A stretch of 64,000 nt of DNA, taken from NCBI GenBank assembly GCA_001600635.1, contig BCKL01000005.1:486501-550500 (forward strand), written 5' to 3'. Below are positions 1-11,399 of this stretch, one piece after another (positions within the stretch are counted from its first letter, which is position 1; every line of letters starts with the position of its first letter). Source of the stretch: Leucosporidium creatinivorum. Its lineage: Eukaryota > Basidiomycota > Microbotryomycetes > Leucosporidiales > Leucosporidiaceae. The position numbers and the translations under genes were made by a program. Under the pieces are notes generated by a model. That model saw nothing but the letters and a program-made list of their open reading frames with translations, ran no database searches and was not told the DNA's origin.

Positions 1-3000
1 CCCCGTAGCAGCCAGCACCTCCTCCGCTTCATCAGGCGAATCCAGCGTAAGGAGCGTAGCGATCTGCTGTAACCGGGAGAAGGACTCTCGGAGCGAGCCG
101 GAAGAGAAGGCCGATTGGGAGGAGAGGTACGAGAGGATGGAGCGGACGTCACGGTCGAGGCGGAGGGCGCCGAGCTGGGAAGAGAGGAGGGAGGGAGGGG
201 TCAGTGAGAGAGGAGGAGAGGGGAGAGGGAAGGAAAATACCTCGGTGAACTTCATGCCGCGGATCATACCCTCCCATGGTCGGACGAGGACGTTGACCGC
301 CGTAGCAAAGAAGAGGTTGAAGTTCGTCGGCGTGAGGCTCTCCTGCGCAACACCAGTCCTATCAGCTCCCTCTCTCTCTATGCCCCTCGAGCGCTCGAGA
401 TAACAACTCACCCGATACCCACTCATCATCCCCTCCCACGCCTTGACGAACCGTTTCCGCACGGCATCATGATACTCTGCCTCGGCGTAGCCCTCCTCGT
501 CGAGGATGTAGGTCACGTCCTTGTAGACGTCCGAGAGGATGGGGCGTAGTCGTGGTCGGAGGAGCTGGTTGAAGAGGTGGTCGAGGCCGGTCTGTTGCGA
601 GAGAGGAGAGGAGGGGGTTAGCTCGGCTCCTTTCCTCCTCCCTCATATTCCCTCCTCATCTCCCTCCTCCACGCTCTTCGATTCGTGAGCTGGTAGAGCA
701 AAGGAGAACCCACCTTGCAAACCCCTCTAAACCTCTCCTCCACGCCCCTCACACCCAGCATGGCGATCTTGGCCCGTTCCAACTCCGACTCGAGGAAGAA
801 GGCCTGCTGCAATGCCTCTCCCGCGAGCAGTTCATCGATCAAGCGGATCGTGTAGCCCGAGGCGGTGTCGAGGTTGTTGAGGTAGATCTATGAACGACGG
901 CGCGGGAAAAGAGGGTGAGCGAGGACGCCGAGAGAGTGAGCGAGAGAGCGAGAGAGCGGAGGAGTATCGGAACGCACCATAAACACCCCTTTCGCCTCCC
1001 TCTCTTTCCTCTCCTTCTCCTCCTCCCTGGCCCTGCCCCCTCCCAATCCCGCTCCCCCGCCGGTCCCAACCCCAACAAACGCGCCCTCCAACCTCCTTCT
1101 CCAAACCTCGACCACACCACTTTCCACCGCCGCTCGAACCTGCGAGGACAGAGCAACGACGGTCTCTATGTTGGAAGTGGAGAGCAGACGGTAGAGCGAT
1201 TTTTTGAGAATGTAGAATGTGTCGTCGAGGGAGGAGGAGAGGGAGGGGGAGGAGAGGAGGTCGAGCTCGTCCATTTGGTGCGCCTGTTAGTGGGGTGTAG
1301 AGAAAGTTTTCAGATATCCCTTCGACTCATGGCTCGCTGCTCGCCCCTCTTCACCATCCTCTCGGCCCTCTTTCCTTCTCGCCCGTCGCGCCGTCTGTCT
1401 CCAGCCTCCTCTTTCCCCTGCGATCTTCCTCTCGACAAGGGGGAAGCGACTCACCTTCTCTACACTACTCCTCAAGTACCAAATCTCCATCGGTGCATAA
1501 ACGCCCTTCAAATGCTTAGCGAGGGTGAGCCCAAGCGAGCTTTGTTCGACGATGGGGAGGGAGTCGTCCTCCTCTGCTTCCTCGGCTGCGGGAGGGGCGG
1601 CAGCGGGTGTGGTTGGTGCGGGTGTGGTGGCTGCGACGGCGGAGGCGGAGGGAGTGGGGATGTCGTCGTCCGTGTCCTGTGTGAACGAGTGAGGAAGGAG
1701 GAGAGGAGGAGGAGGAGAAGGGTCAGCTCGGCGCTCCTTCGAAGCCGGAGGGAGGAAAGGTCGGAGAGCAGAGAGAAACACACCTTTAATCTGCCATACA
1801 GGAACCTCCTCAACAACTGCCACCTCCCACTCATCATGCTCAACTCAGCGAGCAAGGCGTCCACCTCCCTCGGGTCGACCGAGTCCTCCTGCCCTTGCTG
1901 CTCCCCTCCTTCTCCTCCCCTTCCGAGCATCGGGCTCCCCGTCCCCAACCCCACGTTCGACACATTGCTCTTCTGACTCTTATGCCTCCCGCCTCCTGCT
2001 GGGCCCAGTCCCCCACCCCCCGCACCACCGCCGAGCTCGCCAACGACCCTGCCAATCCTCCTTTCCTCCTCCCACTCTTTCAAAACCTTCTCCCCGACCC
2101 TGTCACATTCCTCCAACAGAGCACCAGCGACAAAGACCATCTTCCCCGGCCCGTAATACTTCTCGACCACGGGTTGATGTTGCGAGATGATGAGAGCGAT
2201 GGATTCAAAGAGGGTGGTTAGGTGGGTGGAGAAGTGTGTGGGGGATGAAGCTGTTGGGAGCAGGTGGTGTGAGCTGCTATTCACTATCTTGAGACGCTCT
2301 GCTCTGACGACGACGAAGAAGCAGAGGAGAATGGCCAGCGCCGCGCATCAACTCACTCTTCCCTCCCCCCGTCGCCGCTCCCCCTGCCGCACCACCACTC
2401 TTACTCCTCAGCACCCCACCCACCCACTCAGCATAAACCCCCAGCCCTTCTTCCTCCTCATCAATCATGGGGAACAGCTTGAAGAAGCGGTTAATGTTGT
2501 TCGTGTCGCCTGTGGAGGAGGCCGTGCGGAAGCAAGTGAGGAACGTTTGGAGAAGGGTGGTGTGCAGCGTGGAGAGCGTTAGGGGAGGGGAGAGGGGGAG
2601 GTCGGAGGTGGGCTGTTGGGGTTGTAGTTGTTCGATCATCGTCGAGGAGGGAGGGAGGGAGAGGAGGATTAGTGAGCGCCGAGCGCCGAGCGCCGAGCGC
2701 CGAGCGCCGAGGGGGGGAAGAGAACGACGTACGACCACAGCTTCCGCGAACCGACTAGCTACAATCTCGGGATCAATCCCCCTGGCCCTCTGCATGAACC
2801 TCGTAGCGGCCTCCCAATCCTGTTTCTGCATGGCGATATCAAGGGACGAGATGGACGATTTGAGGTCCTGAACGGCTTGCACTATTTCGATGGAGGATTT
2901 GACGCGTGACTGCGAGTGTTCCCGACTCATCAGCAGTGGTTTAGTAGAGTACAGAACGAGCAGAGAAAGACATACTTGCTCCTGATCCAACACCCTAACC

Positions 3001-3308
3001 TTGCCCCCCACCCGCTCGGCCGTCTCTGCTACATTGCCCACCTGCATGCTCATCTTATCCGCTTCTGCAGTGATACCAGCTACTACCTCTGATAATCCTT
3101 GTAGTGCATTGAGCTGAGTGGAAAGAGCTTGTCGGTTTGAGATGAGGGAGGAGAGGCGCGAGTCGAGGGAGGATTCGTGGAGGGTTAAAGAGGATAAATG
3201 GGCGTGTATTTGAGAGCGGGTGGTTAGAGAGTGTAGGTCTAGTGGTGGTGGGGGTGCTGGAGGCTGATCAAGTACAGGATCGGAGGGAGAGGGAGAGGCG
3301 GGCGACAT
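1..3308 (-). CDS. COG4: Conserved oligomeric Golgi complex subunit 4 (3' end outside window)
   Basis: COG4 belongs to the eight-subunit COG tether that captures retrograde vesicles at the Golgi. The N-terminal exons encode a Pro/Ser-rich leader, then a helical region with the COG4-like run RVLDQEQSRVKSSIEIVQAV followed by DLKSSISSLDIAMQKQDWEA, which matches the family's conserved coiled-coil segment. The first in-frame ATG on the minus strand is at 3308. The reading frame is broken by many short introns, for example near 2636-2740 and 2940-2975. At the left edge the coding sense reads LLTLDSPDEAEEVLAATG, resembling the last part of the family (LTPAEVRQVLALR in the human protein), so little is missing. 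One intron holds five tandem copies of a 7-mer. The gene is divergent from the CNL2-like gene with a 237-bp gap. Family assignment is strong; exon edges are not exact. Confidence 0.85.
2674..2708. repeat. Five tandem copies of 7-mer GAGCGCC inside a COG4 intron
   Basis: The plus strand shows GAGCGCC five times in perfect tandem. In the COG4 sense this is GGCGCTC repeats placed between the donor (GTACGT) and the branch-like CACTAAT. The same 7-mer, usually as a single copy, lies beside the branch site of many other introns in the window. Confidence 0.9.
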
Positions 3309-3545
3309 GGCGAGAGAGGAGCACGTCGCCTGGCGCGCTGAGCCGTACAAGAGAGAGAGTCGGCTGCTGTAGGACGGTAGCAACTGTAAGAAAGAGAGAG
3401 AGCTGTGGCCGATCCGAGCTGCTTTCTGTAGATCGATCAATGAAGCGAGGTAAGAGTTACAAGCTAAGCCGCGTTCCAACTACAACTACTCTCGGAGGCG
3501 CCTTTCCCTCTCCCGCTGTTCTACCGTCCTACAGCTTTCCTCGCT
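3309..3545. promoter_or_regulatory. Shared divergent promoter region, COG4 / CNL2-like
   Basis: The 237 bp between two divergent start codons must hold both promoters. I see no clear TATA box. The sequence has short purine-rich and pyrimidine-rich runs and no open frame with an ATG of note. Confidence 0.5.
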
Positions 3546-4234
3546 ATGGCGGACTCAGCACCAACAGCTCACTCAATCCTAACCTCATTCCTCCTCACTT
3601 CAACCTCCTACACTCTCCCCTCCCTCTCCTCCCTTTCGCGCTCCCTCGACCCTCACTCACGCCTCTCCGACTCGGACCTCAAACAAGCTCACCGCCACCT
3701 CTTACAACATCGCAAAGGTCTCAGGGATCAACTGCAGCAATCTATCAACGAGTACAAACTTCTCCCACCTGGAGCAGCGGCCAAGCGAACGGCCAAGGAG
3801 GAGTTGGAGGAGGAGTTGGAGGATGAAGGAGCCGAATGGGAGCAGTTGACGTTGCAGCAAGTTATCGAGCGACTAGAAGCGGAAGAGCGCTTATTGGACG
3901 CGGAAGTGGGAGAACTACAGGAGGCTGTAGAACAGCAGAAGGAGGGGTTGGACGCGTTGAGTCGCCCTTCTTTCTCTCTCTCTCTGCGGCTGAGCTGATC
4001 TAGGTGGAGTATACAGCTTCGCCGATACCCTGATATCCACCGAGAAGCCAGCGCCTACTCCACCGAGCGTTGAGAGAGAGTTGGAGGCCACTCTCGGCGG
4101 ATTGGAGAGGGATGTCAAGGTCCGTTCCGGGCGCCTGTTCTGCTACAAGAGGGCTTGATTGCTAATGCAGAAAGAACGAGCAGAAGTATCGTGGACTGGT
4201 GGATGAGATCAATGAGAAGGCTTCGAGGAGTTGA
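3546..4234 (+). CDS. CNL2/NKP2-like kinetochore protein
   Basis: A small coiled-coil protein of about 200 residues in three exons. Exon 1 begins MADSAPTAHSILTSFLLTST and continues with a leucine-rich stretch and the segment LKQAHRHLLQHRKGLRDQLQ, which follows the pattern of the Cnl2/NKP2 family of inner-kinetochore (COMA/Sim4-associated) proteins: an N-terminal ILxxFLL motif, then a basic helix. An acidic coiled coil follows at residues 80-140. Exon 2 (from about 4018) reads FADTLISTEKPAPTPP and so on, and exon 3 ends KYRGLVDEINEKASRS. The first donor (GTCGCC) is weak, so the exon 1/2 junction is uncertain. The family call comes from remembered pattern, not alignment. The alternative is an unrelated coiled-coil protein. 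Confidence 0.55.
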
Positions 4235-4548
4235 GAAGGGGGAGAGGAAGTCAGTTCGGTGAGCTCTCCCTCAACTTTCAAGCGTAGTGGAGGAGCTGAC
4301 CTCTTGCTCAAACGCCCACTGATCTACTATATGTGCAGTACCCCGTTGTAATCCCGCGCCGGCGCGCATCTCTCCACCTCGAACTCGACGCCAGCAGCGA
4401 GCGATTCTCGGCACTCGGCGCTCCCTCTCGTTCTCTTTCTCTGTCGCCTTTCTCTCTGTCACCAGTCATCCAGCGCAAGAAACAAGAAAACAAGTCTACT
4501 GCTCAACAGCAACTACACATCCTCCCTCCTTCCTCCTCCTTCTCCCTC
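4235..4548. other. Intergenic space between convergent genes
   Basis: About 310 bp between two convergent stop codons. It contains a possible 3'-UTR intron of the upstream gene (GTGAGC near 4259, GAGCTGAC near 4293, TGTGCAG ending near 4338). I see no gene or terminator signal I can defend. Confidence 0.4.
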
Positions 4549-6898
4549 CTAATGCCTCCTCGCCGCCCTCAGCGCATGCCTCCTCCCCCCACCTCCAGCC
4601 CTCCTCTCCCTCTTCCTCATCCCCACAATCTCTCCATCAACACACATGGTCCCCTCCTCCACTTGTCCCATAGGCGTGCAATCCGAGCCGTTGCTGCAGA
4701 GTGACCAGGTCGAGGAGGAGGTGCATTGGATCGTAGCCCCGCCGCCGCCGGAGGAGGAAGTGTCGGGGGAAGGAGAGGGTGAGGCGGAGGGGGAGAGCTT
4801 GACTACGCCGGGAGCTGTGGAGTCGCCAGTGGAGGCAGGAGGAGGAGTGGTGGGAACGGCGGCGTTGGCGATGGGGGAGGCGGTCTGGCTGACGGCGGGG
4901 GCGGCTTGGGTCGAGGCGGGGGCGTCCTCTTCGTCGTCGTCGCACACCTCCTCCCCATCGTCTACGTCGTCGGCAGAGCGAGTCTGCACCGGCGTAGCAG
5001 TCTTGCTCTGCCCCTCGTCGGCGTCGGAGGATCCAGAGGCCGAGCCCGAGAACCCGAGCGCCTCGGTCATAGTCTTATAAACCTCGTCCGTGTATCCTTG
5101 AGTATCGAAGATCATGACCCCTCCCAATCCCTTCTCTTTGGCGAATTCCTGCTCGTCCGTAAAACCCACCATGAGCTCAGCTCGGCGCCGAGAAGGAGAA
5201 GGAGAAGAGAGAGAGAGAGAGAAAAAGACGAACCGACTTGGCCTTGACGCTCCCGCTATCGTCGTACGAGATGAGCACCTTGTTGTCCGAGTTGAACAAG
5301 AAGGGAGTGGAGGAGCATTCGTCCCAGTAGCGGACGTAGCCTTTGCCGCCAGTTTGCTCGTCGGAGGAGAGGAGCTGCTCGGCGATGACTTGTCAGCGTC
5401 GGCGTTGGCGAGCTGGGCGATGGGATTGGAAAAATGGCCACTCACACCAGCCGAGATCAAGTCCTTCATCTGCCATTGACCCGAGTAACCTCCTCCAGGG
5501 CTCTTATTGCCACACTGGTCGACACCAGCCACGCTCATCGAATCTGTCTGAGGGTTGCCCTGAGGCGTCGTGCTGGTCTTGGCGTTGTACAACTGCGAGC
5601 TGTATCCCCCCACCGCGGTGGTCGAGTTGGTAAGTTGCGACGAGGTGAGGGTGAAGGAAGTCGAGTAGGCGGGAAGACCACTGTTTCGGCGGCGGCGCGG
5701 CGCGGCGCCGAGGTCAGGTCAGCGGGTTTCGAGACGTGAGGAGGAGGAGCTGGAGAGACGTACAGCAGGATCTGGGACGCAGGGAACCCAGCGCCCATCC
5801 AGTAGTCGACGGCGGTGTCCACTCCTACGCCGCTGGAGCAAGCGCGGAGAGGAGCGAGAGGGCCAGAAGTGTCGGACCAGGAGCCCGAGACGTCGTACTG
5901 TCATACAACTCAACTCAGGCATTGCTCCAACGAAAACCGGTGAAAAGAATGAACTCACAGCCATGATCTGAATGTAGTCGAGGTAGCTAGCGAACTCGGA
6001 GGCGTCCTTCAAGGGCTGGCCATCCTCGCCGACGAAGCCGGTCAAAGAGACGGCCGAGGTGAGGAGTTTGTCCTTGCCAAAGACGGAGCGGAGCTCCTTA
6101 AGGAAGAGGAGGAAGTTGGCCGAGTCGGCTTTGGTGGGAGAGTTGCAGCCTGGAATGAGGATGGGGGAGGGGGTTAGCTCGGCGTTCGGCGGTGGTGAGA
6201 AGGAGGATGGAAGGCTAGAGAAGGTGACGGGAGATGAATGAGGGGGTGTATGAAGAACGTACCAGCTCCCTCAGCGTTAGGGTACTCCCAATCGACATCG
6301 ACGCCCTCAAATCCATACTTCTCGGCGAACTCGAGCAGCTGGTTCGAGAGCTCTGTACGCGATTCGGACGAAGCAGCAAGCTTGGAGAAGTACACCGAGC
6401 CGGTCCAGCCTCCGACAGTGAAGACGGGCTTGACGTTGTCTGCTCGGCGAGGGGGAGGTCAGCGCGCACCGAGCGAGCGGACAAAGGGGGACGGAGGGTG
6501 GGAGCCGACGACCTACTGTCCTTGGAGAGCTGGATGAAGCTCTTGATGTCCTCCTCGGATTGGCCTTCGGGTAGCTCCATCCCAGTGGCGGTGGTGACGG
6601 TCACCTTTGTGCGACGAGAACGACCGACCAATTAGTTCTCGGCGACGACGAACATTTCGGCGAACGACGCACAAAATAGTACATGATGCTCGTGGAACTC
6701 CAGCTCGAGATCTGAGCAGGTGTCTGTACATCAGTGCTGTAGGCTGGCCAGTATTGGGCGCTGTTGGAGGTTTGTAGCCAAGTCAGCTCGTCGCTCGGCG
6801 ATGAGCAGCAGAGGAGCTCACATCTGAGGCGACGCTGAACCAGCAACGAGGCGAGTGAGGGAGAGAGTGGCGAGGAGGAGGGAAGTTGAAAGGATCAT
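4549..6898 (-). CDS. Secreted GH18 chitinase with C-terminal binding module
   Basis: An extracellular endochitinase-type glycoside hydrolase of family 18, which cleaves chitin in the wall or in prey/plant debris. The start at 6898 gives a clear signal peptide (MILSTSLLLATLSLTRLVAG). The catalytic strand is YGFEGVDVDWEYPNAEGAG, containing the DxDxE motif with the acid/base Glu. Upstream are VKPVFTVGGW (substrate strand), and downstream YLDYIQIMAYDVSGSWSD and GGVMIFDTQGYTDE, all in the order expected of the TIM barrel. After the barrel come an acidic, then a Ser/Thr/Pro-rich linker, and a Cys-rich module (CTSSSTWSLCSNGSDCTPMG) typical of basidiomycete chitinases, then a basic tail RKRERR. About nine short introns interrupt it. 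The basic tail after the module is odd for a secreted enzyme. Confidence 0.85.
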
Positions 6899-7228
6899 GG
6901 CTGCTCTGCAGGTGCGTTGAAGCTACGGGAGCGAGGAGGAGGAAGAAGGAGACCACCGGGGTCTTTGCAAGGTGAGGAAGAGAGGGAGAAGCAGGAGCTC
7001 GTCGAGAGGCTGCTTAAAGGTCGCGGGAGGGAAGCAAGAGCAACGCTGCGTCGTTCTTCAACGCAGCTCAAACGCGGACTTTAGGAAAGTCGAACGAGGA
7101 GAAAGGGTTCGGCGCACGGACACCGCGCTGCGGCAGCAGACAAAGGCTCGAGTCGAGGCGGCCCTCGCTCGTGTCCTTGTTGCGAGAATGAGGTGATGGC
7201 GCTTCGTTGTTCGGGTCGGATGCAGTCT
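6899..7228. promoter_or_regulatory. Chitinase upstream region
   Basis: This 330-bp stretch lies upstream of the chitinase start and just past the aminopeptidase stop, so it should carry the chitinase promoter and the aminopeptidase 3' end. It is purine-rich near the chitinase start. No ORF or RNA gene is recognisable. Confidence 0.4.
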
Positions 7229-10200
7229 CTACTCGAGGTAATAACCGTTCTGCTGGAGCCACTGGCGAACGTCGTCGCCGTCCCTCTGGAGCCAGGAGGC
7301 GTTCGACCGGATCGACTCGATGCCCTGTAGCCGAGTGATGATTAGCTCCGAGCTGGTCATCGCAAGAGAGAGGTGGCTCACCTGAAGCAACGCCTGGCTG
7401 TAGAGAGACGTGTCCTTGTCGGCGAAGAAGGCCTCGACGGCCAGAGCGTCCTTCTCGGTCGAGAGGCTGGCGAAGCAGGTCTTGATGACGGAGCCAATCT
7501 GGAAGTTGCCTGTGGGAAGAATAGAGGAGAGGCAGAGTCAGGAATCACCCCAAGTCACGAAAAAAAAGCAAGCAGACAACTCACCCGTCAATCTCTTCAC
7601 GAGCGGCTCATACTCCCTCTTCAACAAATCCCACAACGCCCTCCTGGCCTTCGAATTGCCCGCCAGCGCAGCCAAACAGTTCCTCAAATCCTGCGTCTTG
7701 ACCTCCTTGCCCAAGAAGAATTCCATCGTCCTCTGCAACAACTCGGGCTCGCGCGCTTCGCCGAGAGCGGAGATGCAGGCTGATTTGTGTGCTGGGGTGG
7801 GTGGTGCGCGGTAGATGGAGAGGACCTATGTAGATTGAGGGACGTCAGCGAGCTGTAGAGCGGGAGAAGCGAGGAGGAAAGACACCTTCTCGTACTCGGC
7901 GCTTCCGCCGTGACGGACTGCGAAGCGGTAGATGGAGCGACGTAGGTCGGAAGGGATGAGGGAGTCGTCATCTTGCTCAATGAGGAGGTCGAAGCGGCGT
8001 TTGTACTCGTCGGCAACCCTGTGTCAATGAACGAGAAGGTCAGCTCGACTCTCTGGATGCTCGGCGCACGCCTCGAAGAGTCGAACTCACTCCTTCTCCC
8101 CCGCCCAAGCAGCCGCATCCAACACCAACCACCTCCCCTCCCTCTCATCCTCTCCCTCCCCCTCCCTCTCCTCCCAGCCCAATCTCGCAACAACAGGCCT
8201 AACCATCTCCCTCCTCAACTTGTTCAACGCCTTCTGGATGTCCTCTTCTTGCTCCCACCAGACGTCCGACAGCTCTGACAGAGGAGTGAGAAGCTCGTCC
8301 CAGACGAGAGAGGCGGTTTCGGTGCTGTGCAGGGTAGAGATGAGGGTGAGGGAGGAGGAGGTGCGCAGGTGGCCTGAGCGCGAGAGGGCCGAGGCGTCTT
8401 GCAGGAGGTTCATGCTGTTGAGGAGGGAGGGTCAAGGTCGAGTCAGTGAGTTGGTATACACGCGAGCGCGGAGCGTGGGGCAGAGACCATACCGGTCGTC
8501 CAAGGTGAGCGACGAGTCGGGCTTGATCGCCTCCTTGGCGAGCTTCTCAAGGCGCTCGGTGGGGTAGAGAGTCCGATCTGCGAGCGAGTCCCCAGTCAGC
8601 GCCTTTCATTTGTCGGAATCGAGACACTCCGAGCACTCACAGACGCCCGTAGCCCCCGCATTGATCTTGTAAAGACCCTTCTTCCCTCCGCCGACGATGG
8701 GGAAGAAGCCCTCCCTCTCCTTGAGGAAGACGGTCCCACCGATAGAGCTCTTGTCGTCCTTATCGACGACGAGCAGTTGAAGAGGGACGTGCCAGATCGT
8801 CTCGTCCTCCTCGGGCTGCAAGTTCCGGACGCGAGCGAGTCAACAGTCAGCTCGGCGCGCGAAGAGCAAGAGGAGGCACGAGAGGCGCACCGTAGCGTCG
8901 GCAGAAGCGAGGTATCGGTTCTGGCGCACGTGGATGCCTTCGTCGGTTTCGGTGATGGTCAGGAGAGGGTATCCGATCTGCTCGGCGAAAGGGAAACGTC
9001 AGCTCAACTGAGAGGCTCCTCCTCCGCAGAAGAGATGGAGAAAGACAGAAGATGAAGCGCACCTTCTTGATCCAGCTCTCCATCATCTCTGCGACGTCGA
9101 GCCCGCTCGACTTGGCCAGGCCGGCGCAGAGGTCGGCGGTGGTGGTCGAGCCGTAGAGATGGGCTTTGAGGTAGATGGTGCTGTAGGAGTGCAGAAGAAT
9201 CAGTGACCATCGAGCTCGTGCGTGCTCAGAGCGCACATCCGAGAGGGCCGAGCCGAAACTCACACCCCCTGCAAAAACCTCTCCTCCCCGATAACAGCAC
9301 TCAACATCCTCAGCACACTAGCGCCCTTCGCATAGCTCACAGCATCAAAGATCTGCTGGATGGTAGCTTCGTCGGGACAGGGCATTTCGATAGGATGGGA
9401 AGAGCGGAGCGAGTCTAATGCGAGAGCGCGGCCGAGGTACTCGGTGAGGAAGGTCGAGGGGGCGCGCCAGGTCGGCTCGATGCGCGTGATGAGGAGGAGC
9501 TCGCCGATTAGGGTGGCGAAGGATTCTGTAGGGTGTAGATCGGTTCAGCTCGGCGCTCTTCTCCCTCGGCGGGCGAAGAACCGAACTCACCGTTCAACCA
9601 TAAATTATCCCACCACCCGGGACTCACCAGATTCCCAAACCACGAATGAGCAATCTCATGACTCGTCGTGCCGACGATGCCCTTGCGCGTTTGGAGGGAC
9701 GCGGAGCAAGGGTCGCAGCAGTAGACCGAGGTGCGGCCGGTGATGAGGCCCCACTGATCTCGTTTCGAGGGAGTGGGATGGAGGCGAGGAGGAGGATGTG
9801 GTGTGAGGGAGGTAGAAGGAGGAGGAGAAGTGAGCGACCGAGCTCAGCTCGGCGCGCGCGCGAGGCGGGTCGAATGGCACTCGAACTCACATTCTCCATC
9901 GCACCCAAATCAAAGTCTGAAATGACCAACGTCCAAAGCTTTCCCAACGGATAAGGGAGATCAAAGATGCTCTCATACATGGGTACGAGCTTCTTTGTCA
10001 CGTCCAGAGCGAAGGTGGTCTGCTCGATATGGTCCCAGGTGGCGTAGAAGCGGAGGGGGACGGTTCGGCCTGTGGTGGAGAGGAAGGAGGATTCTTTGTA
10101 CCTTTATGAATGGAGGTGAGGAGTTAGCGAGAGAGGAGGGAGGGGGAGAGGGAGGGGAGAGAGACATACTCGAGATCCCCGTTGGCGAAGGCGACGAGGT

Positions 10201-11110
10201 AGGATGAGATCTTGGGAGTAGTGGTGAAGGTGACGAGCTCCCACTCGGGCGAGTGGAGCGAGGGCTGGAAGGGAGGGACTAGTACCCAATCTTCTTGGTC
10301 TTCTGCTTGAGTCGCGCCGAAGCGAGGGAGGCGCACCTTCTCATTCAAGACCTCAGTCTTCTCCTCCTCCTCCTCCTTGGTCGAGGCGTCGTTCAGCTCG
10401 AACGCAGAATACTCGAACAGGTCCTCCGACCAGATCTTGCTGCGAGGGAGGTCGCCCGAGGGAGAGGCTTTGATCGATTCGACGGCCGAGTTGGAGAGGC
10501 TGACGGTCCCTTTGCGAGAGAGGAGGGTGATGTTGTAGGTCGCCTTGTACTCTGGTTCGTCGAAGCAGGGCTGTTGAGCGTAGTGGCGTGTCAGCTTGGT
10601 CGAGAGGAGAGGGGAGGAGAAAGCCGGACGTAGGAGCGCCGAGCCGAGGTCGGTTGATGCTGAGTGACGGCGTAGTAGCTCGTCTCGTTCTTGTCGTGCT
10701 TGGAGGGGTAGGAGGAGAGGTAGTATCTGTTCTGCCAGCGAGTCAGCACTCAGCTCGCTAGCCAGAAACAGGACTGGAACTGACCCCTTCATGCTGCCAT
10801 CCAACTTGCCTCCCCACCTCAAGGCAAGCCTGTAGGTCCCCTTGACCAGTCCACCATCAAAGTGAATCTGTACTCTCTCCTTCTTCTCATCCACCTCCAT
10901 ACGAGTAGCTTTCCTCCGTTTGGTCGACAGTCCGAGAGCGACGTCCTTGACGAGGATAGCCGCATGGAGCTGCAAAGGGGCGGCAGCGTGTAGGGTGATA
11001 AAGGGTGTAGGTTCGGGAACGTGTAGGGTGATATCTCCTACGCCGCTGAAGGTGTGGGAAGCGAGATCGGTGCGGATGGTGAGGTTGTAGTGAGAGGGTC
11101 TGTGAGAGGT

Positions 11111-11161
<51 letters not shown>

Positions 11162-11271
11162 AGCAACCACGCGGTCAGCTGGGTGTAGAGCTGTAGGAGA
11201 GTATACACTACGGGTACTCACACAGCAGTCCTAGCTAGCCTGCCTTGATTGTTCTGTAAGGAAGCAGTCAT
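7229..11271 (-). CDS. M1-family zinc aminopeptidase (APE2/AAP1 type)
   Basis: A puromycin-sensitive-type aminopeptidase that removes N-terminal residues from peptides, cytosolic in the yeast homologues. The N-terminal beta domain begins RLARTAVPSHYNLTIRTDL. The substrate motif GAMEN is in FDLGAMEN (about 9890). The zinc site is HEIAHSWFGNL (HExxH, about 9650), and the third ligand Glu falls 18 residues on in NESFATLIGE. The C-terminal helical domain ends DVRQWLQQNGYYLE. The start at 11271 is fixed by splicing: a 50-nt exon 1 joins phase-2 across an intron (11100-11221) to PSHYNLTI. That intron carries a 49-nt homopolymer. About 15 introns in all. There is no signal peptide. Gene divergent from ATG15 with only 128 bp between starts. 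Confidence 0.9.
11111..11159. repeat. 49-nt homopolymer (poly-G plus strand, poly-C in transcript)
   Basis: An unbroken run of 49 G. In the aminopeptidase transcript it is poly-C lying just before the acceptor CTCTCACAG of intron 1, so it acts as, or has grown out of, the polypyrimidine tract. Exact length is unreliable because homopolymers are error-prone in sequencing. Confidence 0.9.
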
Positions 11272-11399
11272 GTCCAAGCGAGAGAGATTTAAAGCAGTGA
11301 AGGGCGGGAGGAGGAGCTTAAGAGAGGGAGCGACTCGGACCTCTTGGCCTCTCGCCATTCAATTGTCGGGCTACGGCCTCTGTTTCACCCACAGCGACG
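11272..11399. promoter_or_regulatory. Compact divergent promoter, aminopeptidase / ATG15
   Basis: Only 128 bp separate the two divergent ATGs. Both are degradative enzymes (aminopeptidase and vacuolar lipase), so co-regulation is possible but is inference. No clear TATA element. Confidence 0.45.

Noticed and set aside
915-1976. Long plus-strand open frame across the COG4 region
   Set aside because: It is a shadow of the minus-strand COG4 exons. GC-rich coding DNA leaves opposite frames open, and its product is low-complexity with no motif.
10124-11221. A poly-proline protein segment at the aminopeptidase N-terminus
   Set aside because: The proline run comes from reading through intron 1. 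Splicing 11100-11221 removes it and gives the normal family N-terminus.
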